Shown here one piece after another: positions 57,428-64,000 of a stretch of 64,000 nt of DNA; the first letter of the stretch is position 1; each line of letters opens with the position of its first letter. The stretch is from Caryophanales bacterium UBA5026 (lineage in GTDB: Bacteria > Bacillota_I > Bacilli_A > RF39 > UBA660). The notes beneath the pieces were generated by a model that worked only from the letters and a program-made list of their open reading frames with translations, made no database searches and was not told the origin of the DNA. The position numbers were made by a program, and so were the translations under genes. The stretch lies in contig DICM01000006.1 of NCBI GenBank assembly GCA_002416285.1, positions 4,849 through 68,848 of the forward strand, read 5' to 3'.

Positions 57428-57442
57428 AAAGGAGGGTATAAT

Positions 57443-57664
57443 ATGAGAAATACATTTATACTAAAAGGTTTAGATTGTGCAGCATGTACTGCAAAGATTG
57501 AGAATAAATTAAAGAAACAAGAAGGAATTAAGGATGCATCAATTAATTTTATTACTGGAAAATTAATTATCGAATCAGATGTAAATTTTAATGAAGATAT
57601 AATGATGATTGTTGACAAAGTTGTAAAAAAAGAAGAACCAGATGTCAAAATAATAAAATATTAA
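57443..57664 (+). CDS. Stand-alone heavy-metal-associated (HMA) domain protein
   Basis: 73 residues, ferredoxin-like HMA fold with the metal motif GLDCAACTAKIE (Cys12, Cys15), then NFITGKLII. In most CadA pumps this domain is the N-terminus of the ATPase; here it is a separate chain 9 bases before an ATPase that lacks it. It may act as metal chaperone or as an in-trans regulatory domain. AAGGAGGG before ATG. Confidence 0.87.
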   Translation: MRNTFILKGLDCAACTAKIENKLKKQEGIKDASINFITGKLIIESDVNFNEDIMMIVDKVVKKEEPDVKIIKY

Positions 57665-57673
57665 GGAGGGAAC

Positions 57674-59518
57674 ATGAAAAAAGGAATAATTCAGGTCATA
57701 TTAGGATTTCTCATTTTCCTAATATCAATAATATTTAGATTTGATAATATTTGGATCAACAATATACTTTATATTATAAGCTATATTATTGTTGGTCGAA
57801 AAGTCGTTTTGAAAGCGATTAAAAATATTTTTAAAGGTAAAATTTTCGATGAAAACTTTCTTATGACAATTGCAACTCTTGGAGCATTTATAATTGGTGA
57901 ATACCCAGAAGCCGTAGCCGTAATGCTATTCTATCAAGTTGGAGAGTTGTTTCAAGATTATGCAATTAATAAATCAAGAAAATCAATTACAAGTTTAATG
58001 GATATACGACCAGATTATGCAAACGTAAAAAGAAATGATATCATCACGAAAGTAGATCCCTACGAAGTTGAGGTAGAAGAATGTATTATTGTTCGCCCGG
58101 GTGAAAAAATACCTCTAGATGGGATTATAATAGAAGGTAATTCAATGATAGATACTTCTTCGCTCACTGGAGAATCAGTTCCAAGAGAAGTAACATTAGG
58201 TGATACTGTATTAAGTGGATGTATTAATATCAATGGTTTATTGACAATCAAAGTTACAAAAAAATTCTCAGAATCTACTGTCAATAAAATATTAGATTTA
58301 GTAGAAAATGCAAGCAGTAAAAAGTCCAATCCGGAAAATTTTATTACTAAATTTGCTCAATATTACACACCAATAGTAGTCTTTTCAGCACTTATTATTG
58401 CGTTTATTCCGCCACTGATCGTAAAAGATGCGGACTTCTATGATTGGGTTTATCGTGCACTCACATTTTTAGTTGTTTCATGCCCATGTGCTTTGGTAAT
58501 TTCAATTCCGCTTGGGTTCTTTGGTGGTATTGGTGGAGCCTCTAAAATTGGGGTTCTAGTGAAGGGAAGTAATTACCTTGAAGCTTTATCTTCAACTGAA
58601 ATTGTTGTATTTGATAAGACCGGAACACTGACCAAAGGAAGTTTTGAAGTACAAGAAATAAATGCAGCCAATATGAGTAAAGAAGAACTGTTAAGATTTG
58701 CGGCTTACGTTGAAAGCCATTCGAATCATCCTATTTCCATCTCATTAAAAAAAGCTTATTCTTTAGCTATTGATGGAAGTAAAGTCGTCGATATTGAGGA
58801 AATACCTGGATATGGTGTTCGTGCTAAAGTAGATGGCCTTCAAGTAGTAGCTGGTAATACAAAGATGATGGAACAAATGAATATAGAGATAATTCCTATT
58901 AACAAACCTGGAACAATCGTTCATATAGCTGTTGATGGTGCTTATGCTGGAAATATCGTCATTGCTGATGCAATAAAAGACGATGCGAAAAAAGCAATTC
59001 AGAGTTTAAAGACAAATAATATTCGAAAAACAGTTATGCTCACTGGAGACACTAAAATAGCGGGGGAGACAGTCGCTAAAGAACTTGGAATCGACAGAGT
59101 ATATACAGAACTCCTGCCAACCGATAAAGTTGAGAAAATCGAAGAATTATTTAGTGAAAAATCACCACTAGGTAATCTAACATTCATTGGCGATGGAGTG
59201 AATGATGCACCCGTTCTAGCTCGTGCTGATATTGGAATTGCAATGGGTGGTCTTGGATCTGATGCTGCTATTGAAGCTGCTGATATCGTAATCATGACAG
59301 ATGAGCTTTCTAAAATATCAGAGGCAATTCAAATATCGAAGAAAACACTTCGTATCGTAAAACAGAATATATTTTTCTCATTGTTTGTAAAAGTGGTTGT
59401 CCTGGCACTAAGCGTATTTGGGCTTTCTACAATGTGGGAAGCAGTATTTGCAGATGTCGGAGTATCAATTATTGCAATATTGAATGCTTTCCGAGCATTA
59501 AATGTAACAAAAAAATAA
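57674..59518 (+). CDS. cadA: P1B-type heavy-metal exporting ATPase (CadA/ZntA type, no HMA domain)
   Basis: 614 residues. The Asp/Cys motifs of class IB-2 pumps (Zn, Cd, Pb): SCPCALVISIP with Cys270 and Cys272, phosphorylation DKTGTLTKG with Asp314, ATP-binding HP in SNHPIS, GDGVNDAPVLA, and a late K/D helix (ADVGVSIIAILNAFRAL) with the conserved Asp. The N-terminus begins directly with the first membrane helices; the missing HMA domain is the preceding gene. Exports metal ions under CadC control. AAGGAGGG before ATG. Confidence 0.9.
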   Translation: MKKGIIQVILGFLIFLISIIFRFDNIWINNILYIISYIIVGRKVVLKAIKNIFKGKIFDENFLMTIATLGAFIIGEYPEAVAVMLFYQVGELFQDYAINKSRKSITSLMDIRPDYANVKRNDIITKVDPYEVEVEECIIVRPGEKIPLDGIIIEGNSMIDTSSLTGESVPREVTLGDTVLSGCININGLLTIKVTKKFSESTVNKILDLVENASSKKSNPENFITKFAQYYTPIVVFSALIIAFIPPLIVKDADFYDWVYRALTFLVVSCPCALVISIPLGFFGGIGGASKIGVLVKGSNYLEALSSTEIVVFDKTGTLTKGSFEVQEINAANMSKEELLRFAAYVESHSNHPISISLKKAYSLAIDGSKVVDIEEIPGYGVRAKVDGLQVVAGNTKMMEQMNIEIIPINKPGTIVHIAVDGAYAGNIVIADAIKDDAKKAIQSLKTNNIRKTVMLTGDTKIAGETVAKELGIDRVYTELLPTDKVEKIEELFSEKSPLGNLTFIGDGVNDAPVLARADIGIAMGGLGSDAAIEAADIVIMTDELSKISEAIQISKKTLRIVKQNIFFSLFVKVVVLALSVFGLSTMWEAVFADVGVSIIAILNAFRALNVTKK

Positions 59519-59527
59519 TTAGAATTT

Positions 59528-59558
59528 GGGAAGTGTTCTTTGCACTTCCCTTCTTTTA
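59528..59558 (+). terminator. Rho-independent terminator of the cad operon
   Basis: GGGAAGTG-TTCTTTG-CACTTCCC, an 8-bp GC-rich stem, followed by TTCTTTT. Confidence 0.9.
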
Positions 59559-59584
59559 TAGTATAATGAATAATAGGTGAGAAC

Positions 59585-61120
59585 ATGAAAAAAATACGAC
59601 ACTTATTAACGAGCAGATGGCTTGTAACCGGATTACTGATTCTAATCCAGATTTTATTCTTTATTGGCCTTATTCTTCAGATAAGTAGCTATTTTTATTA
59701 TGTTCAACTATTCCTATTTATTATTAGTTTCTTTACTGTTTTATCTATTATTAATTATCACTCTAATCCTACCTTCAAATTACCGTGGATCTTACTTATT
59801 ATTTTATTTCCTCTCTTAGGAGGGGTGTTATACTGGATTTTTGGTAAAAAATATGTTAATAAAACTTATTATAAAAAGATCCATAAACAACATTTAGAAG
59901 GAGAACAATATTGGCGGGAAGATTATACTATTCGGAAAGAATTAAAAGAACAAAATATTTTGGCAGAGAGACAGTCCAGATACATTTATCATTATGCAGA
60001 CATGCCACTTTGGAAGAATACTGAAACAACTTATTATCCAGTTGGTGAAGCTTATTTTAAAGATTTAATTCATGATTTAAGGCAAGCAAAACATTTTATT
60101 TTCTTAGAATTTTTCATTATTCATGAAGGAAAAATGTGGAATAGCATTTTAGGGATTTTGAAAGAGAAAGCAAAAGAAGGTGTCGATATTCGTATTATCT
60201 ATGATGATATCGGATGCATTGATTTACTTCCAAAATACTACTATAAAACAATTGCCTCATATGGTATTAAATGTGTTCCATTTAATCGATTCATACCAAT
60301 TGTGTCAGTATTTCACAATAATCGAGATCACAGAAAAATGGTTATCATAGATGGTATGACCGCCTTTACTGGAGGAATTAATCTAGCGGATGAATATATT
60401 AATGAGAAAAAAAGATTTGGACATTGGAAAGATACTGCGGTTCGGTTAACTGGTGATGGTGTTTGGAATTTCACATTATTATTTTTAGATAGTTGGAATC
60501 ATTTATGTAAAACAGATTCAGATTATAATTCTTTTAGACCCAATTATAATCATAAAGAAACATTTAAAGGAACTGGATTTGTCCAACCATATGGCGATTC
60601 TCCATTTGATCGTGAATTAATTGGTGAAACGGTTTATCTGAATATCATTAATCAGGCAAAACAGTATCTTTATATTAATACTCCATATCTTATCATTAGC
60701 TATGAAATTGTTGTCGCTCTTTCAAATGCCGCAAAAAGGGGAGTAGATGTTCGTATTACAACCCCACATATCCCAGACAAATGGTATATTCATATCATCA
60801 CACAATCTTATTATCAAACCTTAATTGAAGCTGGTATTCATATCTATGAATATATACCTGGTTTCATTCATGCGAAAAGCTTTCTTGCCGATGATGAAAT
60901 AGGTGTTATCAGTACGATTAATCTCGATTATAGAAGTTTAGTCCACCACTATGAATGTGGAGTTTGGATGTATAAAACAACAGCCTTAAAGCAATTAAAA
61001 GAAGATCATGAGCAACTAAGAAAAGAGAGTAAAGAAATAGATCTAGCTTTTTGTAGAGCAATTCCATGGTATAAACGGTGGATAAAAGATCTACTTCAAT
61101 TATTTGCTCCATTATTGTAG
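59585..61120 (+). CDS. cls: Cardiolipin synthase
   Basis: 511 residues, the usual length. Two N-terminal helices (about 14-60), then two PLD motifs: HRKMVIIDG with His249 and Lys251, and HAKSFLADD with His429 and Lys431, each followed by the GGxN/STxN strand (FTGGINLADEY; ISTINLDYRSL). It joins two phosphatidylglycerol molecules to cardiolipin and glycerol at the membrane. A TATAAT at 59563-59568 and AGGTGAG precede it; it is a single-gene unit after the cad terminator. Confidence 0.92.
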   Translation: MKKIRHLLTSRWLVTGLLILIQILFFIGLILQISSYFYYVQLFLFIISFFTVLSIINYHSNPTFKLPWILLIILFPLLGGVLYWIFGKKYVNKTYYKKIHKQHLEGEQYWREDYTIRKELKEQNILAERQSRYIYHYADMPLWKNTETTYYPVGEAYFKDLIHDLRQAKHFIFLEFFIIHEGKMWNSILGILKEKAKEGVDIRIIYDDIGCIDLLPKYYYKTIASYGIKCVPFNRFIPIVSVFHNNRDHRKMVIIDGMTAFTGGINLADEYINEKKRFGHWKDTAVRLTGDGVWNFTLLFLDSWNHLCKTDSDYNSFRPNYNHKETFKGTGFVQPYGDSPFDRELIGETVYLNIINQAKQYLYINTPYLIISYEIVVALSNAAKRGVDVRITTPHIPDKWYIHIITQSYYQTLIEAGIHIYEYIPGFIHAKSFLADDEIGVISTINLDYRSLVHHYECGVWMYKTTALKQLKEDHEQLRKESKEIDLAFCRAIPWYKRWIKDLLQLFAPLL

Positions 61121-61143
61121 TGTCTAATAAAATTTATTTAAGC

Positions 61144-61198
61144 AACTAAAATTTAACAACAAGCAACTGATAGTTGGTAGTTCAATTTTAGTTTTTTT
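61144..61198 (+). terminator. Rho-independent terminator of cls
   Basis: AACTAAAATT and AATTTTAGTT pair around an internal smaller hairpin (CAACT/AGTTG), then TTTTT. Confidence 0.75.
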
Positions 61199-61224
61199 GT
61201 TAATATAACTTTTGAGGTGCTATT

Positions 61225-62130
61225 ATGATAAAGAAAAACAACTTAATAAAAAATACAAAAGGGAGAAAAGTAATGATGATCATTCTAATTAGTCTAATTT
61301 TAATCTTTGGAAGTATAATCCTATTTTGGCTGCTTCCGGGTTCACCACTTAAAGACAAATTTAAGACACTTTCTAAAAAAGATTTAATAGAAAATAGTCA
61401 AAAATATAGTTTTTTATCAAATCAAATATACTCGGAAGAAGATATAAAAGAGTTACCAATTGCCATTCAAAAGTTTTTCCGAATTACAAATCTAATTGGG
61501 AAACCAAAAATATATGTTTCACATGTAGTTTATAAGGAAACAAATTTTAAACTGTCCAAGGATAAACCATCACTTAGAATAAAGTATGAGCATTATAATA
61601 TGCTTAATCATTTAAATAGAATTGCATTAATTGATACAAAACTTATGGGTATTCCTTTTGATGGATTGGATCGTTATGAAAATGGAAAGGGATCAATGCA
61701 TGGAATGTTTGGAAAAGTTATAACAGTATTTAATTCTACCGGAGAAGAAATGGATATCTCCAGTTTGGTAACTTGTCTTTCTGAGTTAATCTTTTTACCA
61801 ACAATCGCTTTAGAGGACTATATCACTTGGGAAACTATAGACGAGAATAATGCGAAAGCTACTATCAATTATAATAATCATATCGTTAGTGCTAGATTCA
61901 CAACAAATAGTATTGGTGAAATTATTAAAATTGAGACAGATGATCGCTATATGGATGAAGGCAATGGTATTAGTACCAAATATAAATGGATCATTAATTT
62001 AACTGATTATATCGAAGAAAATGGTATAAAACATCCTTCTCATGCACAGGCTATTTGGAAATTACCAGAAGAGGATTATATTTATTTCGATGGAAAAGGA
62101 ATCACGATACAATATAATGTTCCAGTATAA
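61225..62130 (+). CDS. DUF6544-family membrane-anchored protein
   Basis: 301 residues: one N-terminal helix (about 16-38), the rest outside or in the cytosol as a beta-rich domain. Family-like features are ELPIAIQKFFRI (about 78-89), GSMHGMFGKVITVF and the LSELIFLPTIAL block near 190, then the ITWETID and a final WKLPEEDYIYF. This order is that of DUF6544/DUF6920 proteins, whose function is not known. GAGGTGC before ATG. It precedes tRNA-Lys with about 70 bases between. Confidence 0.68.
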   Translation: MIKKNNLIKNTKGRKVMMIILISLILIFGSIILFWLLPGSPLKDKFKTLSKKDLIENSQKYSFLSNQIYSEEDIKELPIAIQKFFRITNLIGKPKIYVSHVVYKETNFKLSKDKPSLRIKYEHYNMLNHLNRIALIDTKLMGIPFDGLDRYENGKGSMHGMFGKVITVFNSTGEEMDISSLVTCLSELIFLPTIALEDYITWETIDENNAKATINYNNHIVSARFTTNSIGEIIKIETDDRYMDEGNGISTKYKWIINLTDYIEENGIKHPSHAQAIWKLPEEDYIYFDGKGITIQYNVPV

Positions 62131-62167
62131 TTTTGACAAATTTCGACAAAAGGCTTGCTTTTTCTAT

Positions 62168-62198
62168 TCAAGACGTGTAAAATCAAACACGTACTTGA
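62168..62198 (+). promoter_or_regulatory. Inverted repeat over the tRNA-Lys promoter
   Basis: TCAAG-ACGTGT and ACACGT-A-CTTGA flank a TAAAAT -10-like element, with TTGCTT 17 bases upstream of it. Ends six bases before the tRNA. It may be a leader hairpin of the pre-tRNA or a binding site. Confidence 0.4.
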
Positions 62199-62203
62199 AA
62201 AAT

Positions 62204-62279
62204 GTCCCGTTAGCTCAGCTGGTAGAGCATTTGACTTTTAATCAAAGGGTCACAGATTCGAATTCTGTACGGGACACCA
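62204..62279 (+). tRNA. tRNA-Lys (anticodon TTT)
   Basis: 76 bases with encoded CCA. Acceptor GTCCCGT/ACGGGAC, D-arm GCTC/GAGC, anticodon stem TTTGA/TCAAA with loop CTTTTAA (anticodon TTT), T-arm ACAGA-TTCGAAT-TCTGT, discriminator A. Confidence 0.95.
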
Positions 62280-62289
62280 TTTAGAAATT

Positions 62290-62311
62290 AAAGACCATTA
62301 GGTCTTTTTTT
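62290..62311 (+). terminator. Rho-independent terminator after tRNA-Lys
   Basis: AAAGACC-ATTA-GGTCTTT followed by TTTT. Confidence 0.85.
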
Positions 62312-62382
62312 GTAAAATAAACTTAAATTATTGCGTAATAAAGTTTTTTTATGTTATGATATTCTAGAATTGGAGGACATGT

Positions 62383-63063
62383 ATGAAGAAATTTGTTGTA
62401 TTATTAGGAATATTTTGCTGTCTTTTTCTATTTGATGGCTGCAATTTAACAAAAGAGGAGAAACCTACTGTGGATGAACAAAAATTTAAAACAGAATATG
62501 AAAGTTTAAACGGACAAAAAAACAGTAGTGGAAAGGAATATAAGTCAGTTTCTATTCCATCTAAAAACTATGTTACATATATTAATGAAGAGAAGGTATT
62601 AGAAATATTAAAAACAGGAACTGGGGTCATTTATTTTGGTTATCCAGAGTGTCCTTGGTGTAGAACAGCTCTACCTGTATTACTAGAGGCTATGGAGGCT
62701 AAAAATTATCAACAACTTTACTATTTTAATGCCTTATCTATTCGGGATAAGAAAGAATTAAAAGAAGATGGAACAATCGAAACCACACAAGAAGGAACAA
62801 AGGAATATTATGAAATTTTAGATGCTTTAGGAAAGTATGTAGATACATATGAAGGATTGAACGATAATAATATTAAAAGACTTTACTTTCCAACAGTTGT
62901 CTTTGTGAAAGATGGTCAAATTATTGGAACACACACATCAACTATAGATAGTCAAGAGGATCCATATTTAGCGTTAAGTTCTGATCAAAAGAATGAATTA
63001 TTAAAAATTTATGAAAATTATTTTTCAGAACTAGCAAATAACATGTGTGATGAGGCTTGCTAA
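62383..63063 (+). CDS. Thioredoxin-like lipoprotein
   Basis: 226 residues. Signal sequence with lipobox FDGC (Cys20). Thioredoxin fold from about 65: VIYFGYPECPWCRTALPVLLEA with the redox pair Cys90-Pro-Trp-Cys93, and the cis-Pro in YFPTVVFVKDGQ near 170. About 60 residues are inserted between, and two more Cys close the protein (MCDEAC). This is the type known as bacteriocin transport accessory or TlpA-like, found in Bacillota envelopes; the substrate is unknown. GGAGG before ATG; monocistronic. Confidence 0.8.
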   Translation: MKKFVVLLGIFCCLFLFDGCNLTKEEKPTVDEQKFKTEYESLNGQKNSSGKEYKSVSIPSKNYVTYINEEKVLEILKTGTGVIYFGYPECPWCRTALPVLLEAMEAKNYQQLYYFNALSIRDKKELKEDGTIETTQEGTKEYYEILDALGKYVDTYEGLNDNNIKRLYFPTVVFVKDGQIIGTHTSTIDSQEDPYLALSSDQKNELLKIYENYFSELANNMCDEAC

Positions 63064-63074
63064 AAGCCTTTTTG
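63053..63074 (+). terminator. Rho-independent terminator overlapping the gene end
   Basis: AGGCTT and AAGCCT pair across the stop codon, followed by TTTT. Confidence 0.7.
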
Positions 63075-63094
63075 TTTCTTAGAAAGGAGGAATT

Positions 63095-63934
63095 ATGTAC
63101 GATATTATTTTCTTTGATTTAGATGGAACACTACTCAATGACAATAAAAGAATTAGTAACTACACATTTCAAACTTTACTAACCGTAAAAAGTAGAAAAA
63201 TAGAACTGGTACTAAACTCAGGGAGGAGCCTCTCTTCCATGAAAGGGCTTGCCAATAAATATCTAGTTGATTTAGTTCGCTATTTTATCTCCAACAATGG
63301 ACGTGTCATCTATGATAGAAAGTTAGATGAAATCTATTATGTCGATCCTATCGAAAAAGAAAAGCTTATTCAACTGCAAGATCATCTCACAGACGATTTA
63401 GCCATATTTTATGCGAGTACGGACGGAGTTTATATAAAAAAGACAACAGATGAATTTGGACAGCGATGTATCGATGAATTTAATTATGAAGAATATAGAC
63501 ATCTACCATTTTCAGTTAACACTGTAGAAAATATTGATGAGATTATTCATAACAAACCTATTGTTCGAATTTACGTTCATGCACCTAGTAAAGATTCTTT
63601 GATTGCTTTAGCTGATACCTTACCAGATTTATTTGGTAGTAAAAGAATTCATAATCATTTAGGTAGTCTTTGCATGTATGCGGGAACTCCAAACAGTAAA
63701 GCAGAGGGCATGAAAAAAATGTGTGATATGCTTGGTTTTACATTAAATAGAACAATTGTGTTTGGTGATGCGGATAACGATATTGACATGGTAAAAGAAG
63801 CAGGGAAAGGCTTTGCTTTACATAATGGACTTGAAGAATTAAAACAATTCGCATCGGATATTACAGAGTTTTCTTCTAATGATGATGGTGTTGCTATTGA
63901 ACTACAAAAACTTATGCGACAAGGACTAATTTAA
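63095..63934 (+). CDS. Cof-type HAD-IIB family phosphatase
   Basis: 279 residues. Motif I DLDGTLL with Asp8 and Asp10, motif II VLNSGR, motif III K206-like region (NSKAEGMKKM), motif IV GDADNDIDM, and the C2B cap between. These enzymes remove phosphate from sugar phosphates, FMN or PLP; the cap does not tell which. AAAGGAGG before ATG, 31 bases after the previous gene but separated by a terminator. Confidence 0.88.
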   Translation: MYDIIFFDLDGTLLNDNKRISNYTFQTLLTVKSRKIELVLNSGRSLSSMKGLANKYLVDLVRYFISNNGRVIYDRKLDEIYYVDPIEKEKLIQLQDHLTDDLAIFYASTDGVYIKKTTDEFGQRCIDEFNYEEYRHLPFSVNTVENIDEIIHNKPIVRIYVHAPSKDSLIALADTLPDLFGSKRIHNHLGSLCMYAGTPNSKAEGMKKMCDMLGFTLNRTIVFGDADNDIDMVKEAGKGFALHNGLEELKQFASDITEFSSNDDGVAIELQKLMRQGLI

Positions 63935-63964
63935 AAGAACCATTTTAATGGTTCTTTATTTTTT
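63933..63964 (+). terminator. Rho-independent terminator of the HAD phosphatase gene
   Basis: AAAGAACCATT and AATGGTTCTTT pair around TT, followed by A and T's. Confidence 0.8.
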
Positions 63965-64000
63965 AGCTAAAAGTATTTTACATAAAAACTTGCTAATAAA

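Noticed and set aside
62042..62284. 80-codon frame overlapping the DUF6544 gene end and tRNA-Lys
   Set aside because: It runs through the tRNA gene, has no ribosome binding site and its C-terminal text is translated tRNA sequence.

Overview
The window is AT-rich DNA with standard stop codons (TGA is used as a stop and TGG as Trp), strong AGGAGG-type ribosome binding sites, sigma-A promoters and many U-tailed hairpin terminators. This is the style of a low-GC Bacillota. Class III (anaerobic) ribonucleotide reductase, a rubredoxin and ThyX point to an anaerobe. A spore photoproduct lyase gene and a broken gene with BclA/BclB exosporium domains point to a spore-former or recent descendant of one. 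A gut-type, largely uncultured Bacilli/Clostridia lineage is my inference; nothing here fixes the species.

Layout. 0-8.3 kb: tail of a LiaF-like protein, a PgeF/YfiH protein, a small lipoprotein and a giant 2254-residue prepilin-like surface protein built from about 12 DUF5011-like repeats, two DUF6273-like modules and a Gly-rich end. 8.4-15.2 kb: DedA, an MgtA Mg2+ ATPase, a secreted-looking orphan, and a TetR/YhgE pair with inverted repeats at the promoter. 15.3-21.2 kb: ndk, a miniature rubredoxin, then a seven-gene zinc operon (zur, a small Cys/His membrane protein, znuACB, a His/Cys-rich permease, a YcgQ-like protein) behind a perfect Zur-type palindrome. 21.2-24.2 kb: a YibE/F pair and a DUF2974 hydrolase. 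24.5-27.6 kb: nrdD-nrdG, in which the glycyl-radical end of NrdD is a separate 54-residue gene. 28-33.8 kb: gmk (minus strand), a BceRS-BceAB antimicrobial-peptide module with an upstream TNACA-N4-TGTAA site, and an orphan.

33.8-41.5 kb, starting at tRNA-Thr, is a looser accessory stretch: a tandem-domain ThyX, a frameshifted gene, a BclA/BclB-like gene with an amber stop in place of a conserved Trp, splB, orphans and an HD phosphohydrolase. 41.5-47.7 kb: an Rrf2-cysK divergon flanked by two paralogous 267-residue orphans, a MATE-like transporter, a frameshifted HD gene and a DUF4186 gene. 47.8-53.5 kb: single tRNA genes (Gln-CTG, Glu-CTC, Leu-CAG), gltX, small membrane proteins and a queuosine-salvage protein. 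53.5-54.9 kb: a Mef-like macrolide efflux gene preceded by an 8-codon leader peptide containing Lys-Leu-Arg. 55-64 kb: orphans and a gene remnant, a CadC-HMA-CadA metal efflux operon, cardiolipin synthase, tRNA-Lys, a thioredoxin-like lipoprotein and a HAD phosphatase.

The strongest leads are the split NrdD with its stand-alone glycyl-radical subunit, the Mef-type leader/attenuator, the zinc operon with its metal-rich loops, and the cluster of broken genes in the accessory stretch. I see no IS element, prophage or CRISPR array.
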